NCBI GenBank assembly: GCA_011526045.1
Contig: WYBE01000061.1
Span: 1-64,000, forward strand
DNA length: 64,000 nucleotides
Source of the DNA: Nevskiales bacterium
GTDB lineage: Bacteria; Pseudomonadota; Gammaproteobacteria; Steroidobacterales; GCA-2729495
Reading direction: 5' to 3'
Each line of letters begins with the position of its first letter. Within the stretch, counting starts at the first letter, position 1. The notes under the pieces were generated by a model. That model had not been told where the DNA came from. It did not search any database and saw only the letters and a list, made by a program, of their open reading frames with translations. Positions 1 to 7,597 of the stretch are shown here, piece after piece. The translations under genes were made by a program, and so were the position numbers.

Positions 1-256
1 CCGCTCCTCGCACGTCCCTGTGCTCGTCGCTATGGGTTGCGCCGGCTGCGGCCCTCCTGGCAGCCGGCTCCACACATGCCCGCGCCGGGGCCGTGACCAC
101 CGCTGCATCCGCCTCGCCAGGGGCGATACGTCGCACGACGACCGGGGTGTGGATCCGGAGGCCAGGCTGCTGCGACTCCGCCCGTCTCCGGGCCGAGCCG
201 CCAGCTGGCCCTGCGGGTGCCCTCGCAGTCGTGCCCGGCCCATTACAATCCCTGAC
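1..256. other. Left edge, no confident gene
   Basis: The ATPase gene that follows would be expected to have a BtuC-type permease gene upstream. None of the three forward frames here reads like the end of one: frame 1 stops at 97-99, and the other two are arginine- and proline-rich with no membrane segments. A minus-strand frame is open to the edge but has no recognisable features. The stretch is best treated as intergenic or as the edge of an unseen gene. Confidence 0.4.
244..249 (+). promoter_or_regulatory. Possible -10 box for btuD
   Basis: TACAAT lies seven bases before the GTG start of the ATPase gene. No Shine-Dalgarno sequence is present between them. If used, transcription would begin at or next to the start codon and the mRNA would be leaderless. 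No convincing -35 hexamer was found, so this is an inference from spacing. Confidence 0.35.
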
Positions 257-1102
257 GTGTCCACGCTCCTCGAAATCGTCAACCTGCACATCGGAGTGGA
301 TGACCGCCTGCTCGTGCAGGGCCTCACGCTCTCGGCACCGCCTGGCGCCATGATCGCTCTGCTCGGGCCCAATGGTGTCGGCAAGACGCTGACACTGCAC
401 ACGCTGGCCGGCCTGCGGCCCGCCACGGCAGGCGCGGTGCGCGTGCGTGGGGACGACGTCCGGCTGCTTGGCCAGCGCGAACGGGCGCGGCGTATCGGGC
501 TGCTGCTGCAGGAGCACGACGATCCGTTTCCGACGACGGTCATCGAGACGGCGCTCATGGGCCGGCACGCGCGCCTCGGGCTGTGGCAGTGGGAAACGGC
601 CGAGGATCACGCGGCGGCGGTGGCGGCACTCGCGCAGATGGACCTCGCCGGGACTGAAAATCGGCTGGCCGGCACGCTGTCGGGAGGTGAACGCCGTCGC
701 CTGGGCATGGCCACGCTGCTCGTGCAGGATGCCGATGTGCTCCTTCTCGACGAGCCGCTGAATCATCTCGACCCCGGCCACCAGTTCGCGGTCATTGCCG
801 TGTTGCGCCGCCTGGCGGCTGAGGGCAAGACCATCATCGCGAGCCTGCACGACCCGGCACTGGCCGTGCGCGATTTCGGCAATGCGCTCATCCTGTATGG
901 CGACGGCCGCTGGCAGTCTGGACCGAGCGAGACGCTACTGGACGGCACAACACTCAGCGGACTCTACGGCGTGCCATTCCAGCGGTATCACGGCGAGAAC
1001 GGCTCCGTCATGCTGCCGACACCGGGCCATGCTGCCGTTGCCGTCCCGGGCAACGTGACACCACTGCGCCGCAGGCCGCCATCCGGGCACGGCGCACGCT
1101 GA
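257..1102 (+). CDS. btuD: ABC transporter ATPase, BtuD-type (cobalamin/Fe-siderophore family)
   Basis: A 281-residue ATPase that would energise import of vitamin B12 through an inner-membrane permease. Visible motifs are Walker A GPNGVGKT (about residues 37-44), Q-loop glutamine near 85, signature LSGGE (141-145), Walker B VLLLDEP (161-167) and H-loop histidine near 198. I chose the GTG at 257 because the protein then begins at the first beta strand. The reading frame stays open upstream to position 20, but that part is arginine- and proline-rich and unlike the family. The C-terminal 30 residues run past the usual domain. The B12 role is inferred from the riboswitch, btuB, adenosyltransferase and btuF that follow; the sequence alone would also fit a haem or siderophore ATPase. 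Confidence 0.85.
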   Translation: MSTLLEIVNLHIGVDDRLLVQGLTLSAPPGAMIALLGPNGVGKTLTLHTLAGLRPATAGAVRVRGDDVRLLGQRERARRIGLLLQEHDDPFPTTVIETALMGRHARLGLWQWETAEDHAAAVAALAQMDLAGTENRLAGTLSGGERRRLGMATLLVQDADVLLLDEPLNHLDPGHQFAVIAVLRRLAAEGKTIIASLHDPALAVRDFGNALILYGDGRWQSGPSETLLDGTTLSGLYGVPFQRYHGENGSVMLPTPGHAAVAVPGNVTPLRRRPPSGHGAR

Positions 1103-1116
1103 GTATTTCCCGCACC

Positions 1117-1145
1117 TTGACCCGGCTTCGGCAGATGGCTACCTT
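1117..1145 (+). promoter_or_regulatory. Sigma-70-type promoter of the btuB leader
   Basis: TTGACC at 1117-1122 and TACCTT at 1140-1145 are separated by 17 bases. Transcription would start near 1152, exactly at the 5' edge of the cobalamin riboswitch, which supports the assignment. It lies just after the stop of the ATPase gene, so btuB and its leader can be transcribed independently of btuD. Confidence 0.6.
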
Positions 1146-1150
1146 GGCGC

Positions 1151-1360
1151 CCGGTCCTGCAGGTGCCCGACGGCGATTCCACGCCGGCGGGTTAAACGGG
1201 AAGACGGTGCGCCAGAGCTCTCTGGCAATTCCGTCGCTGCCCCCGCAACGGTAGGCGAAGGCAAGGATGATCACGCAAGCCACTGTGCGCTGAAGCATGG
1301 GAAGGCGATCATCCCGGTACGAATTCCGTACCCCTCGCGAGCCCGTATACCGGCCTGCAG
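1151..1360 (+). promoter_or_regulatory. Cobalamin (B12) riboswitch aptamer
   Basis: The conserved blocks of the cobalamin aptamer appear in order: AGGTGCC near 1161, GGGAA and GGTG at 1198-1209, the B12 box GCTGCCCCCGCAACGGTA (1236-1253), GCCACTG (1279-1285), GGGAAGGC (1299-1306) and a terminal AGCCCGTATACCGGCC block (1340-1355). CCGGT at 1151-1155 can pair with ACCGG at 1349-1353 to close the structure. It would lower btuB expression when adenosylcobalamin is plentiful. Confidence 0.93.
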
Positions 1361-1564
1361 TGGTTTTACTGCGTCAGGTCTCGGCGGGAGACGGCGTGAC
1401 GGGTCGCGAAGCCTGTGTCACCGAATCATCCGTTGCGAAAGCGGTGTAAACCGCTCTGAGAGCTCGTGCCCGGGCTACGACCAGCCACCGGGAACACGCA
1501 CGCTCCTTCAGCCGCAATCAGACGCGCATCAACGGGCTCGGGTGAGAGCCTGGGAAAGGTACGT
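1361..1564 (+). promoter_or_regulatory. Riboswitch expression platform and btuB leader
   Basis: About 200 bases separate the aptamer from the btuB start. Three small hairpins are visible: GTCTC/GAGAC around 1378-1392, AGCGG/CCGCT around 1440-1455, and GGCTC/GAGCC at 1535-1550. The last ends three bases before the Shine-Dalgarno GGGAAAGG at 1552-1559. No hairpin is followed by a T run, so control of translation looks more likely than transcription termination. Pairing partners were judged by eye. Confidence 0.55.
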
Positions 1565-3547
1565 ATGCGCACTCGAATCCTCATCTGCGGATTGCTCCTG
1601 AATCCTGCAGGCCTCGTTCAGGCGGCCCCCCCGTCCGATTCCATGACCGTAACCGCGTATCGCACGGCGCAACAACTGCGCTCGTCCGGCAGCGCCGTGA
1701 GCGTCGTCAGCCGTTCCCAGATCGAGAATCGCCAGAGCATGGTCATCGCAGACGCGTTGCGCTCGGTCGCCGGGTTGAGCATCGCACGCAGCGGTCCGCT
1801 GGGAGCGCAGACACAGGTCCGCATGCGTGGTGCGGAGGCCAACCACGTGCTGGTCCTCATCGACGGAGTGCAGGCCAACGACCTCGCCACCAGCGACGAG
1901 TTCTCCTTCGAACACCTCGGCGCCTTCGACATAGAGCGCATCGAGGTGGTGCGCGGCCCGCAAAGCGCCCTGTGGGGCAGCGATGCGCTGGCCGGGGCCA
2001 TCAACGTCATCACCCGCACCGCGGAGCAACCGCTCGAGGCCGGGGGCTTTCTCGAGGGCGGCTCGTTCAGCACCGTCAACGGTGGCGGACGCCTCGGACT
2101 GCGCTCGGAGCGCGCCGCGGTGATGTTGAGCGCCTCGGGCCTGGACACAGACGGCAGCAACGTCTCCCGCGAGGGCACAGAGGACGACGGCTTCCGCAAT
2201 ACGACCTTCAACCTCAACGCGGATTTCGCGGCGACACCGACACTGGCCTTGAGCCTGTTGGGCCGGCATAGCGACTCGACCGTGGAGTTCGACGGGATCG
2301 ACGCAGTGGTCGGCGGCCTGCCCACCGATGCCGACAACGAAACCGACGCCTCGCAGAGCTACATCCGCGGTGGCGCCCGCCTCGACCTGCTGGAGGACCG
2401 CTGGACGCAGCAGGTCGGCTACGCACTCACCCGTACCGAGACCGACACGGTGACGGAGGATCTCAGCGCACCGGACCCCGACTTCGACCGCGCATCGGTA
2501 CGTGGCGACCGATACGCGCTCTCCTACCAGAGCGATTTCCGGCTCACCGCCGGAGACGACACCACGCCCGGGCACCTGCTGACACTGGCGATCGACCATG
2601 AACGCCAGGAATTCCGCCAGCGCGGGGAGGTGTACGACTTCTTCGGCACTCCGTATGACCCGAACCAGGACCAGGCCGTCCACAACACCGGATATGTCGC
2701 CGAGTACCTCGCCTGGCTGGGGCCGGACGTCGTGCTCTCCGCGAGCGCACGGCACGACGATTACAGCGACTTCGACGACGCCAACACCTGGCGCACGACG
2801 GCATCGTGGAAGCTGCCGGCGACCGACAGCCGGCTGCATGGCAGTCTGGGCACCGGCCAGAAGACGCCGACCTTCGTCGAGCGCTTCGGCTTCTATCCCA
2901 ACCAGTTCACCGGCAACCCGGATCTCGAACCGGAGAAGTCCACGGGCTGGGACATCGGCGTCGAACAACGCTGGCTGGGCGGGCGCATGCTGGCCGATGC
3001 CACCTACTTCCGGGCCGACCTGGAAGACGAGATCAACGGCCTGTACTGTCCGCCACCGACCTTCGGGTGCACGGCGATCAACCAGGACGGCGAGAGCCGG
3101 CGTCGCGGCGTGGAGGTCACGGTGGACCTGTCGCTGACCGATGACTATACGATCAACGCGACCTACACGTACTCCGACTCGCGCGCCGACGATCCCAATA
3201 CCGCCGACACCGGGCGGGTGCGCGAGGTGCGCCGCCCGTTGCACAGCGGATCGGTCAACCTCAATCGCTCATGGCTCGACCGGCGCCTGAACGTGAACCT
3301 GGCTGCCGCCTACACCAGTGACCGGGAAGACGATTTCTTTCCCCCGCCGTTTTTCTACCCGGCCGAGCGAGTAACCCTCGACAGCTACATGCTGCTGACG
3401 CTCGCGGCACGTTATCGGCTGACGGAAACAGTCGAGATCCTCGGGCGGGCAGAGAACGCACTGGATGCCGACTACGAGGACGTGTACGGGTTTGCCACCC
3501 CCGGAGCCGCCGCGTACCTGGGGTTGCGCGTGAGCATGGGCCGCTGA
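1565..3547 (+). CDS. btuB: TonB-dependent vitamin B12 receptor BtuB
   Basis: A 660-residue outer-membrane receptor that binds cobalamin outside the cell and imports it using TonB energy. It has a signal peptide of about 20 residues ending VQA, a TonB box around DSMTVTAYR (25-33), a plug domain to about residue 150 (ending in the typical ALAGAINVITR), and a beta-barrel for the rest. The ATG at 1565 follows a good Shine-Dalgarno sequence; the frame is open from 1466, but that part is riboswitch leader. The riboswitch makes the substrate assignment strong. The chain ends LGLRVSMGR without the terminal aromatic residue usual in outer-membrane barrels. Confidence 0.93.
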   Translation: MRTRILICGLLLNPAGLVQAAPPSDSMTVTAYRTAQQLRSSGSAVSVVSRSQIENRQSMVIADALRSVAGLSIARSGPLGAQTQVRMRGAEANHVLVLIDGVQANDLATSDEFSFEHLGAFDIERIEVVRGPQSALWGSDALAGAINVITRTAEQPLEAGGFLEGGSFSTVNGGGRLGLRSERAAVMLSASGLDTDGSNVSREGTEDDGFRNTTFNLNADFAATPTLALSLLGRHSDSTVEFDGIDAVVGGLPTDADNETDASQSYIRGGARLDLLEDRWTQQVGYALTRTETDTVTEDLSAPDPDFDRASVRGDRYALSYQSDFRLTAGDDTTPGHLLTLAIDHERQEFRQRGEVYDFFGTPYDPNQDQAVHNTGYVAEYLAWLGPDVVLSASARHDDYSDFDDANTWRTTASWKLPATDSRLHGSLGTGQKTPTFVERFGFYPNQFTGNPDLEPEKSTGWDIGVEQRWLGGRMLADATYFRADLEDEINGLYCPPPTFGCTAINQDGESRRRGVEVTVDLSLTDDYTINATYTYSDSRADDPNTADTGRVREVRRPLHSGSVNLNRSWLDRRLNVNLAAAYTSDREDDFFPPPFFYPAERVTLDSYMLLTLAARYRLTETVEILGRAENALDADYEDVYGFATPGAAAYLGLRVSMGR

Positions 3548-3670
3548 AGCCCGGAGCAACCATCACTCGCCGGCAACCAACGCTTGCAGCGAAGGCTCCG
3601 GCACGGCTTTGCAAGCCGCCGCCAACCGACTACCCTCGATGTCCGTCCGTGACATCCCCGGGGTTGCTGC

Positions 3671-4228
3671 ATGGCTAATCGGCTGACGAAGATCTACACC
3701 CGCACCGGCGACGATGGCAGCACCGGGCTCGGCGACGGCCGGCGGGTCGCGAAGGAGTGCCTGAGGGTCGAGGCGTTCGGCGCCGTGGACGAATTGAACT
3801 GCGCCATCGGGCTGATGATTGCCGCACCGGGCGTCCCTGACGATGTCCGCAGCTGCCTTGCGGCCATCCAGCACGAGTTGTTCGACCTCGGCGGGGAATT
3901 GTCGGTGCCGGGACGCACGGTGATCGATGACGCCATGGTGCAGGGGCTGGAAGTCACGCTCGACCGTTTCAATGCCGCACTGCCGCCCCTGAAGGATTTC
4001 ATCCTGCCCGGCGGCAACCTGGGCGCAGCAAGCTGTCATGTTGCACGGGCCGTATGCCGGCGCGCCGAGCGGCGCACCTGGGCCCTGGCCCGCGATGAGA
4101 CCGTCAACGCCGCCTCGATGCGCTACCTGAACCGGCTGTCCGATCTGCTGTTCGTGCTCGCACGCGTCGTCGCGCGTGCCGATGGCGGCCACGAGGTGCT
4201 GTGGAACCCGACACGGAAAAAACCCTGA
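3671..4228 (+). CDS. pduO: ATP:cob(I)alamin adenosyltransferase, PduO type
   Basis: A 185-residue cytoplasmic enzyme that moves the adenosyl group of ATP to cob(I)alamin, giving coenzyme B12. The N-terminal ATP-binding motif TRTGDDGSTGLGDGRRV (about residues 10-26), GAVDELN (about 37-43) and the late LPGG...ARAVCRRAER segment are diagnostic of the PduO/MMAB family rather than the CobA/CobO family. It follows btuB by 123 bases in the same direction, so imported cobalamin can be activated at once. No strong Shine-Dalgarno sequence precedes the ATG. Length is normal. Confidence 0.92.
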   Translation: MANRLTKIYTRTGDDGSTGLGDGRRVAKECLRVEAFGAVDELNCAIGLMIAAPGVPDDVRSCLAAIQHELFDLGGELSVPGRTVIDDAMVQGLEVTLDRFNAALPPLKDFILPGGNLGAASCHVARAVCRRAERRTWALARDETVNAASMRYLNRLSDLLFVLARVVARADGGHEVLWNPTRKKP

Positions 4229-4241
4229 CGGAGCCCGTCAG
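4215..4241 (-). terminator. Rho-independent terminator of the ampD-ampE-btuF run
   Basis: On the minus strand a perfect stem CTGACGG/CCGTCAG with a three-base loop (4225-4241) is followed by GG and TTTTTT (4217-4222). The hairpin overlaps the btuF stop codon and the T tract lies in the last codons of the convergent adenosyltransferase gene. In the plus direction no T run follows the stem, so it should act on the minus-strand transcript only. Confidence 0.75.
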
Positions 4242-5173
4242 TTCCCGTCCAGCAATCGACACAGGCCATCGACACCATCGAGGATGCGCGCGCTCGGCCG
4301 GCTGAGCAGGTCCGCATCCAGTGTATAGAGCCGCCGCTCTCGCACCGCCGGCAGATCCGGCCACGCCTTCCAGATGGAGAGCAGCGCCGGACCCTGCCCG
4401 CCCATATCGCTCGCGATGATTGCATCGGGCGCTGCCGCAATGATCGATTCCATCGAGACGATCGCGGTCAGTCCGGGCAGGTCGCCGAACACGTTCTCGC
4501 CGCCACACAGCCGCAGCCCCTGCCCGAGGAACTGACGGTCGGTCACCGTGAAAAACGGTTGCCCGGACAACTGCAGAAAGACCCGCAGTGGCGACGCGCG
4601 TGCCGGCCGGCTGCGCAGCCACTCCAGGTGCGCCTGAAAATCATGGGCCGCCAGGCTCGCCGCCGCCGGCGTGCCGGCAAGCGCCCCGATTTGGGCAATC
4701 TGCTCCCCGATGTCGTCGAGCGAGACCGGCTCGAGCAACTCTACGCGCAGGCCCAGATCCCGCAGGCGCTGCACCGTTTCCGGCGGATTGCCGGACGTCC
4801 AGCCCAGCACCAGGTCGGGGTGCAGCGCCGCAATGGCCTCATAGTCCAGCCGGAAGGCATCACCGACATGAGGCAAGGCGGCGACTTCCGGCGGGAAGTC
4901 GCTGAACGCGACCACGCCCACCAGCCGCCCGCCGGCACCCGCTGAGTACACCAGTTCGGCGAGATGCGGCGCCAGCGTGACAATGCGTTGCGCTGCCGGT
5001 TGCGCCTGCACCGGTTCCAGCGGCGGCTGCGGCGCGCGACAACCGCCGCCAAGCGCAAGCGCAAGCGCCAGGAATGCCAGCAACCCACACCGGACGCTGT
5101 GGCGCGTGGAGCGACTGCGGACGCACGCAGTGCCGCCCGGATGCGCGTGCCACCCGCCACGCCATCGCCCCAT
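4238..5173 (-). CDS. btuF: Cobalamin-binding periplasmic protein BtuF
   Basis: A 311-residue ABC substrate-binding protein of the helical-backbone class that hands cobalamin to the permease. After a basic N-terminus of about 28 residues comes a hydrophobic stretch LLAFLALALALGGGC, which could be an ordinary signal peptide or a weak lipobox. The mature part shows the family features AQRIVTLAPHLAELVYSAG, a DLVLGWTSG turn and repeated WPDLPAV-like segments near the end. The ATG at 5173 lies two bases after the ampE stop, so it is probably translationally coupled. The frame stays open far upstream inside ampE, but that is a shadow. Finding btuF behind ampD-ampE is unusual. Confidence 0.87.
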   Translation of the reverse strand: MGRWRGGWHAHPGGTACVRSRSTRHSVRCGLLAFLALALALGGGCRAPQPPLEPVQAQPAAQRIVTLAPHLAELVYSAGAGGRLVGVVAFSDFPPEVAALPHVGDAFRLDYEAIAALHPDLVLGWTSGNPPETVQRLRDLGLRVELLEPVSLDDIGEQIAQIGALAGTPAAASLAAHDFQAHLEWLRSRPARASPLRVFLQLSGQPFFTVTDRQFLGQGLRLCGGENVFGDLPGLTAIVSMESIIAAAPDAIIASDMGGQGPALLSIWKAWPDLPAVRERRLYTLDADLLSRPSARILDGVDGLCRLLDGN

Positions 5174-5175
5174 GA

Positions 5176-6060
5176 TCACCGCAGCCAGTTGTTGAGCGTG
5201 AGCAGGGCCACCAGCGGATACCAGATCAGCCACAACGCACGCCGCACGAGTCCCAGGGCCTGTTGCGCCAGTCCGGCCGCGCCCTCGGCGCTGGCAGCCG
5301 TGGCCGACTCCCGACAGGCGCCTTCGCCCGCCCCCGCGATGCGGGTCTCCGTGCGCTGGAAGAACGCCTCGCGGTCGCCCGCCTCCGCCGCACGCCAGCC
5401 CGCGATCGTCCCCACGAAATTGCCGGCCAGCGCGAACGCGCCAACCATCAGCCGGCCCGGTAACCAGGCCGCCAGGCCATGGACCAGCCGCGCTGGCGTC
5501 ACGGCCTGCTGCCGGGCCAACGCGCGCTGGCGCAGCAGGTCCAGGACCCGAAACAGCCAGGCACCTGCTGGCCCGGCCGGGCCCAGCACCAGAAACCAGA
5601 ACACGACGCCGAAAATCCGGTTGTTCGCCTGCACGAAGATGGCGCGGTGAACCTGGCGAGGCAGTTCCTCCGTACCCGCGCCAGGGTCGAATCCCAGCAG
5701 TTCGCACGCCAGTCGCTGCGCCTCGCTACCGCCGGCGTCCTGGGTCGCGGCGCAGTACTCCTCGACCTCCTCCTGCAGATCGCGTGGCCCGAGCGAGAAC
5801 AGGAGCACCACGATCGCGAACAGGAAGTACGGCCACTGCACGCTCTGCACCGACAGCACCATGCTTGCCCACCCGACGGGCGCGGTGAGCAGCAGGGCGA
5901 GGCCGGCGATACCGGCAGCGGCAAGCCCGGACCGGCGGCCGGCGAGCCGGGCAAGCACCCGATCGAAAAGCGGGTCGAGCCAATGGAACGCGCGCAGGTG
6001 AAAGAAGTGGGTCAGTGCGCGTTCCAGCCCCAGTCCGAACAGGAGCGCGAGAAAGTTCAT
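5176..6060 (-). CDS. ampE: AmpE, regulatory signalling modulator (CobD/CbiB-like membrane fold)
   Basis: A 294-residue integral membrane protein with hydrophobic segments near residues 1-15, 45-65, 70-90, 145-170 and at the C-terminus. The family is related to the cobalamin protein CobD/CbiB, and the neighbouring btuF might tempt a CobD call. However, it sits directly behind ampD with a 46-base gap, the standard ampD-ampE pair, and it has the AmpE-like central VHRAIFVQANNRIFGVVFWF region. In enterobacteria AmpE is an inner-membrane protein linked to beta-lactamase induction; its biochemical role is not settled. Confidence 0.85.
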   Translation of the reverse strand: MNFLALLFGLGLERALTHFFHLRAFHWLDPLFDRVLARLAGRRSGLAAAGIAGLALLLTAPVGWASMVLSVQSVQWPYFLFAIVVLLFSLGPRDLQEEVEEYCAATQDAGGSEAQRLACELLGFDPGAGTEELPRQVHRAIFVQANNRIFGVVFWFLVLGPAGPAGAWLFRVLDLLRQRALARQQAVTPARLVHGLAAWLPGRLMVGAFALAGNFVGTIAGWRAAEAGDREAFFQRTETRIAGAGEGACRESATAASAEGAAGLAQQALGLVRRALWLIWYPLVALLTLNNWLR

Positions 6061-6106
6061 GCAGCGCCGGCCTCACGCCACATCGGGTATCGACCGGTGC
6101 CCGCAC

Positions 6107-6685
6107 TCATACGACGCGGACCTGTTCCAGCAACTGCGCAAAGCGGCCCCAGTCGAACGACAGGCCGGGGTCGCTCTTGCGCCCGGGCGCTATGTCACTG
6201 TGGCCGACGATCGGAGCGAGACGCAGCGATGGAGCCCATGCCCGCAAGGCCTGCACGACGTCGGCGAGAACGGCGTACTGCTCCCCGGAATAGGGGATAT
6301 CGTCGGCCCCCTCCACCTCGATACCGACGGAGAAATCGTTGCAGCGGTCCCGCCCGTGGTGCATCGACACGCCGGCGTGCCAGGCGCGCCGGTTCAGTGC
6401 CACATACTGGATGAGTTCACCGTCGCGCCGGATCAGCAGATGAGCCGACACCCGCAACCCGTCGAGCTCGCGAAAAGACGGATGGGCAAGCGGATCGAGC
6501 CGGTTGGTGAAAAGCTGGTCGATCCAGGGACCGCCGAATTCGCCGGCGGGTAACGAGATGCCATGCACCACGATCAGGTCGGGCAGACAGCCAGCTGGTC
6601 GCTCATCGGCGTTCGGTGACGACACCTGGCGTACGCCATGCAGCAGCCCGGTCTGGGGATCGACGCTCAGCTTGCTCCGACTCAT
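6107..6685 (-). CDS. ampD: 1,6-anhydro-N-acetylmuramyl-L-alanine amidase AmpD
   Basis: A 192-residue cytoplasmic zinc amidase that cleaves the stem peptide from anhydromuramyl-peptides during cell-wall recycling and so keeps the AmpR inducer low. The zinc ligands are recognisable as H41 (VVHGISLP), H162 and D172 (GHSDIAPGRKSDPG), with a catalytic glutamate in GIEVEG near residue 123. There is no signal peptide, which fits AmpD rather than the periplasmic AmiD. The ATG at 6685 (MSRSKLSVDP) gives the normal length; the open frame further upstream overlaps the divergent rsmE gene and is discarded. Confidence 0.93.
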   Translation of the reverse strand: MSRSKLSVDPQTGLLHGVRQVSSPNADERPAGCLPDLIVVHGISLPAGEFGGPWIDQLFTNRLDPLAHPSFRELDGLRVSAHLLIRRDGELIQYVALNRRAWHAGVSMHHGRDRCNDFSVGIEVEGADDIPYSGEQYAVLADVVQALRAWAPSLRLAPIVGHSDIAPGRKSDPGLSFDWGRFAQLLEQVRVV

Positions 6686-6802
6686 GGATTTCCCGCCTGG
6701 CAAGGCCCGGGATTCTAGCCCGATCAACCGCCGGTCGCTGCATTGACGCCGCGGGCGGCGGCAAACGACACTCCCGGCCGGGAGTCCCGCAGGAGCGGTT
6801 TC

Positions 6803-7531
6803 ATGTCCTTGCGCCGAGTGTTCACCGAGGAACCACTGCGATCCGGCACCCTGGTATCGCTCCGCGACGATGCCGCCAACCATGTCGTTCGCGTGTTGCG
6901 CCTGCGGCGCGGCGACGAACTCGTCGTATTCGACGGTTCGGGCGTGGACTACGACGGCCGCATCGCCGACTTGTCCCGCGACCAGGTCCGCGTAGAGCTG
7001 GGCGCGGGGCGCGAGATTCGCTCGGAGTCGAACCTGGACATCGTGCTGTTGCAGGGCATCTGCCGGGGGGCGCGCATGGATACCGTCGTGCAGAAAGCGA
7101 CGGAGCTGGGCGCGAAGCGCATCGAACCACTGCTCACGCAGCGCAGTGTCGTGCGCCTGGACGAGGGCCAGGGCACACGCAAGACCGGGCATTGGCAGCG
7201 CATCGCCATCGCCGCGGCCGAGCAGAGCGGACGCAGCCGCATCACCGAAGTTGCGGAGCCGCAGTCCTTCGAAGTCGCCGTTGCGGCCACCGTCGGAATG
7301 CCGACACGGCTGTTGCTGGACCCGGCAGGGACGAGCCTGCGCGAACTGCCGCCGCCCGCCACGCCGCTCGCGCTGCTGGTCGGCCCCGAGGGCGGGCTCA
7401 CCGACGCAGAACGGGATCTGGCCACCACGGCAGGCTTTGCCGCCGTACGACTTGGCCCGCGCATCCTGCGCACGGAAACCGCGCCGATCGCGGCGCTCGC
7501 GGTATTGCAGTTTCTCGCCGGCGATTTCTGA
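6803..7531 (+). CDS. rsmE: 16S rRNA (uracil-1498-N3)-methyltransferase RsmE
   Basis: A 242-residue SPOUT-fold methyltransferase that methylates U1498 of 16S rRNA using S-adenosylmethionine. It begins with the small PUA-like domain (MSLRRVF, then HVVRVLRLRRGDE) and ends with the SAM-binding knot motifs LLVGPEGGLTDAE (about 192-204) and RLGPRILRTETAP. The ATG at 6803 follows AGGAG at 6791-6795 with good spacing. It diverges from ampD and converges on the phosphate permease gene. Confidence 0.95.
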   Translation: MSLRRVFTEEPLRSGTLVSLRDDAANHVVRVLRLRRGDELVVFDGSGVDYDGRIADLSRDQVRVELGAGREIRSESNLDIVLLQGICRGARMDTVVQKATELGAKRIEPLLTQRSVVRLDEGQGTRKTGHWQRIAIAAAEQSGRSRITEVAEPQSFEVAVAATVGMPTRLLLDPAGTSLRELPPPATPLALLVGPEGGLTDAERDLATTAGFAAVRLGPRILRTETAPIAALAVLQFLAGDF

Positions 7532-7597
7532 GACGCTCGGCGCGAGCGGTATTGCCGGCCGGCCTCGCACCGCCGGCGTCGCCGGCCCGATCGCCGC

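Noticed and set aside
1466..1564. An upstream extension of btuB
   Set aside because: It lies in the riboswitch leader. The ATG at 1565 has a good Shine-Dalgarno sequence and gives a proper signal peptide.
1529..3244. A 571-codon minus-strand open frame inside btuB
   Set aside because: No domain, no ribosome site, low-complexity composition; btuB on the plus strand is unambiguous.
5176..6060. Calling this gene cobD/cbiB because of the surrounding B12 genes
   Set aside because: Direct adjacency to ampD and AmpE-like central segments favour ampE; CobD would be expected with other cobinamide genes.
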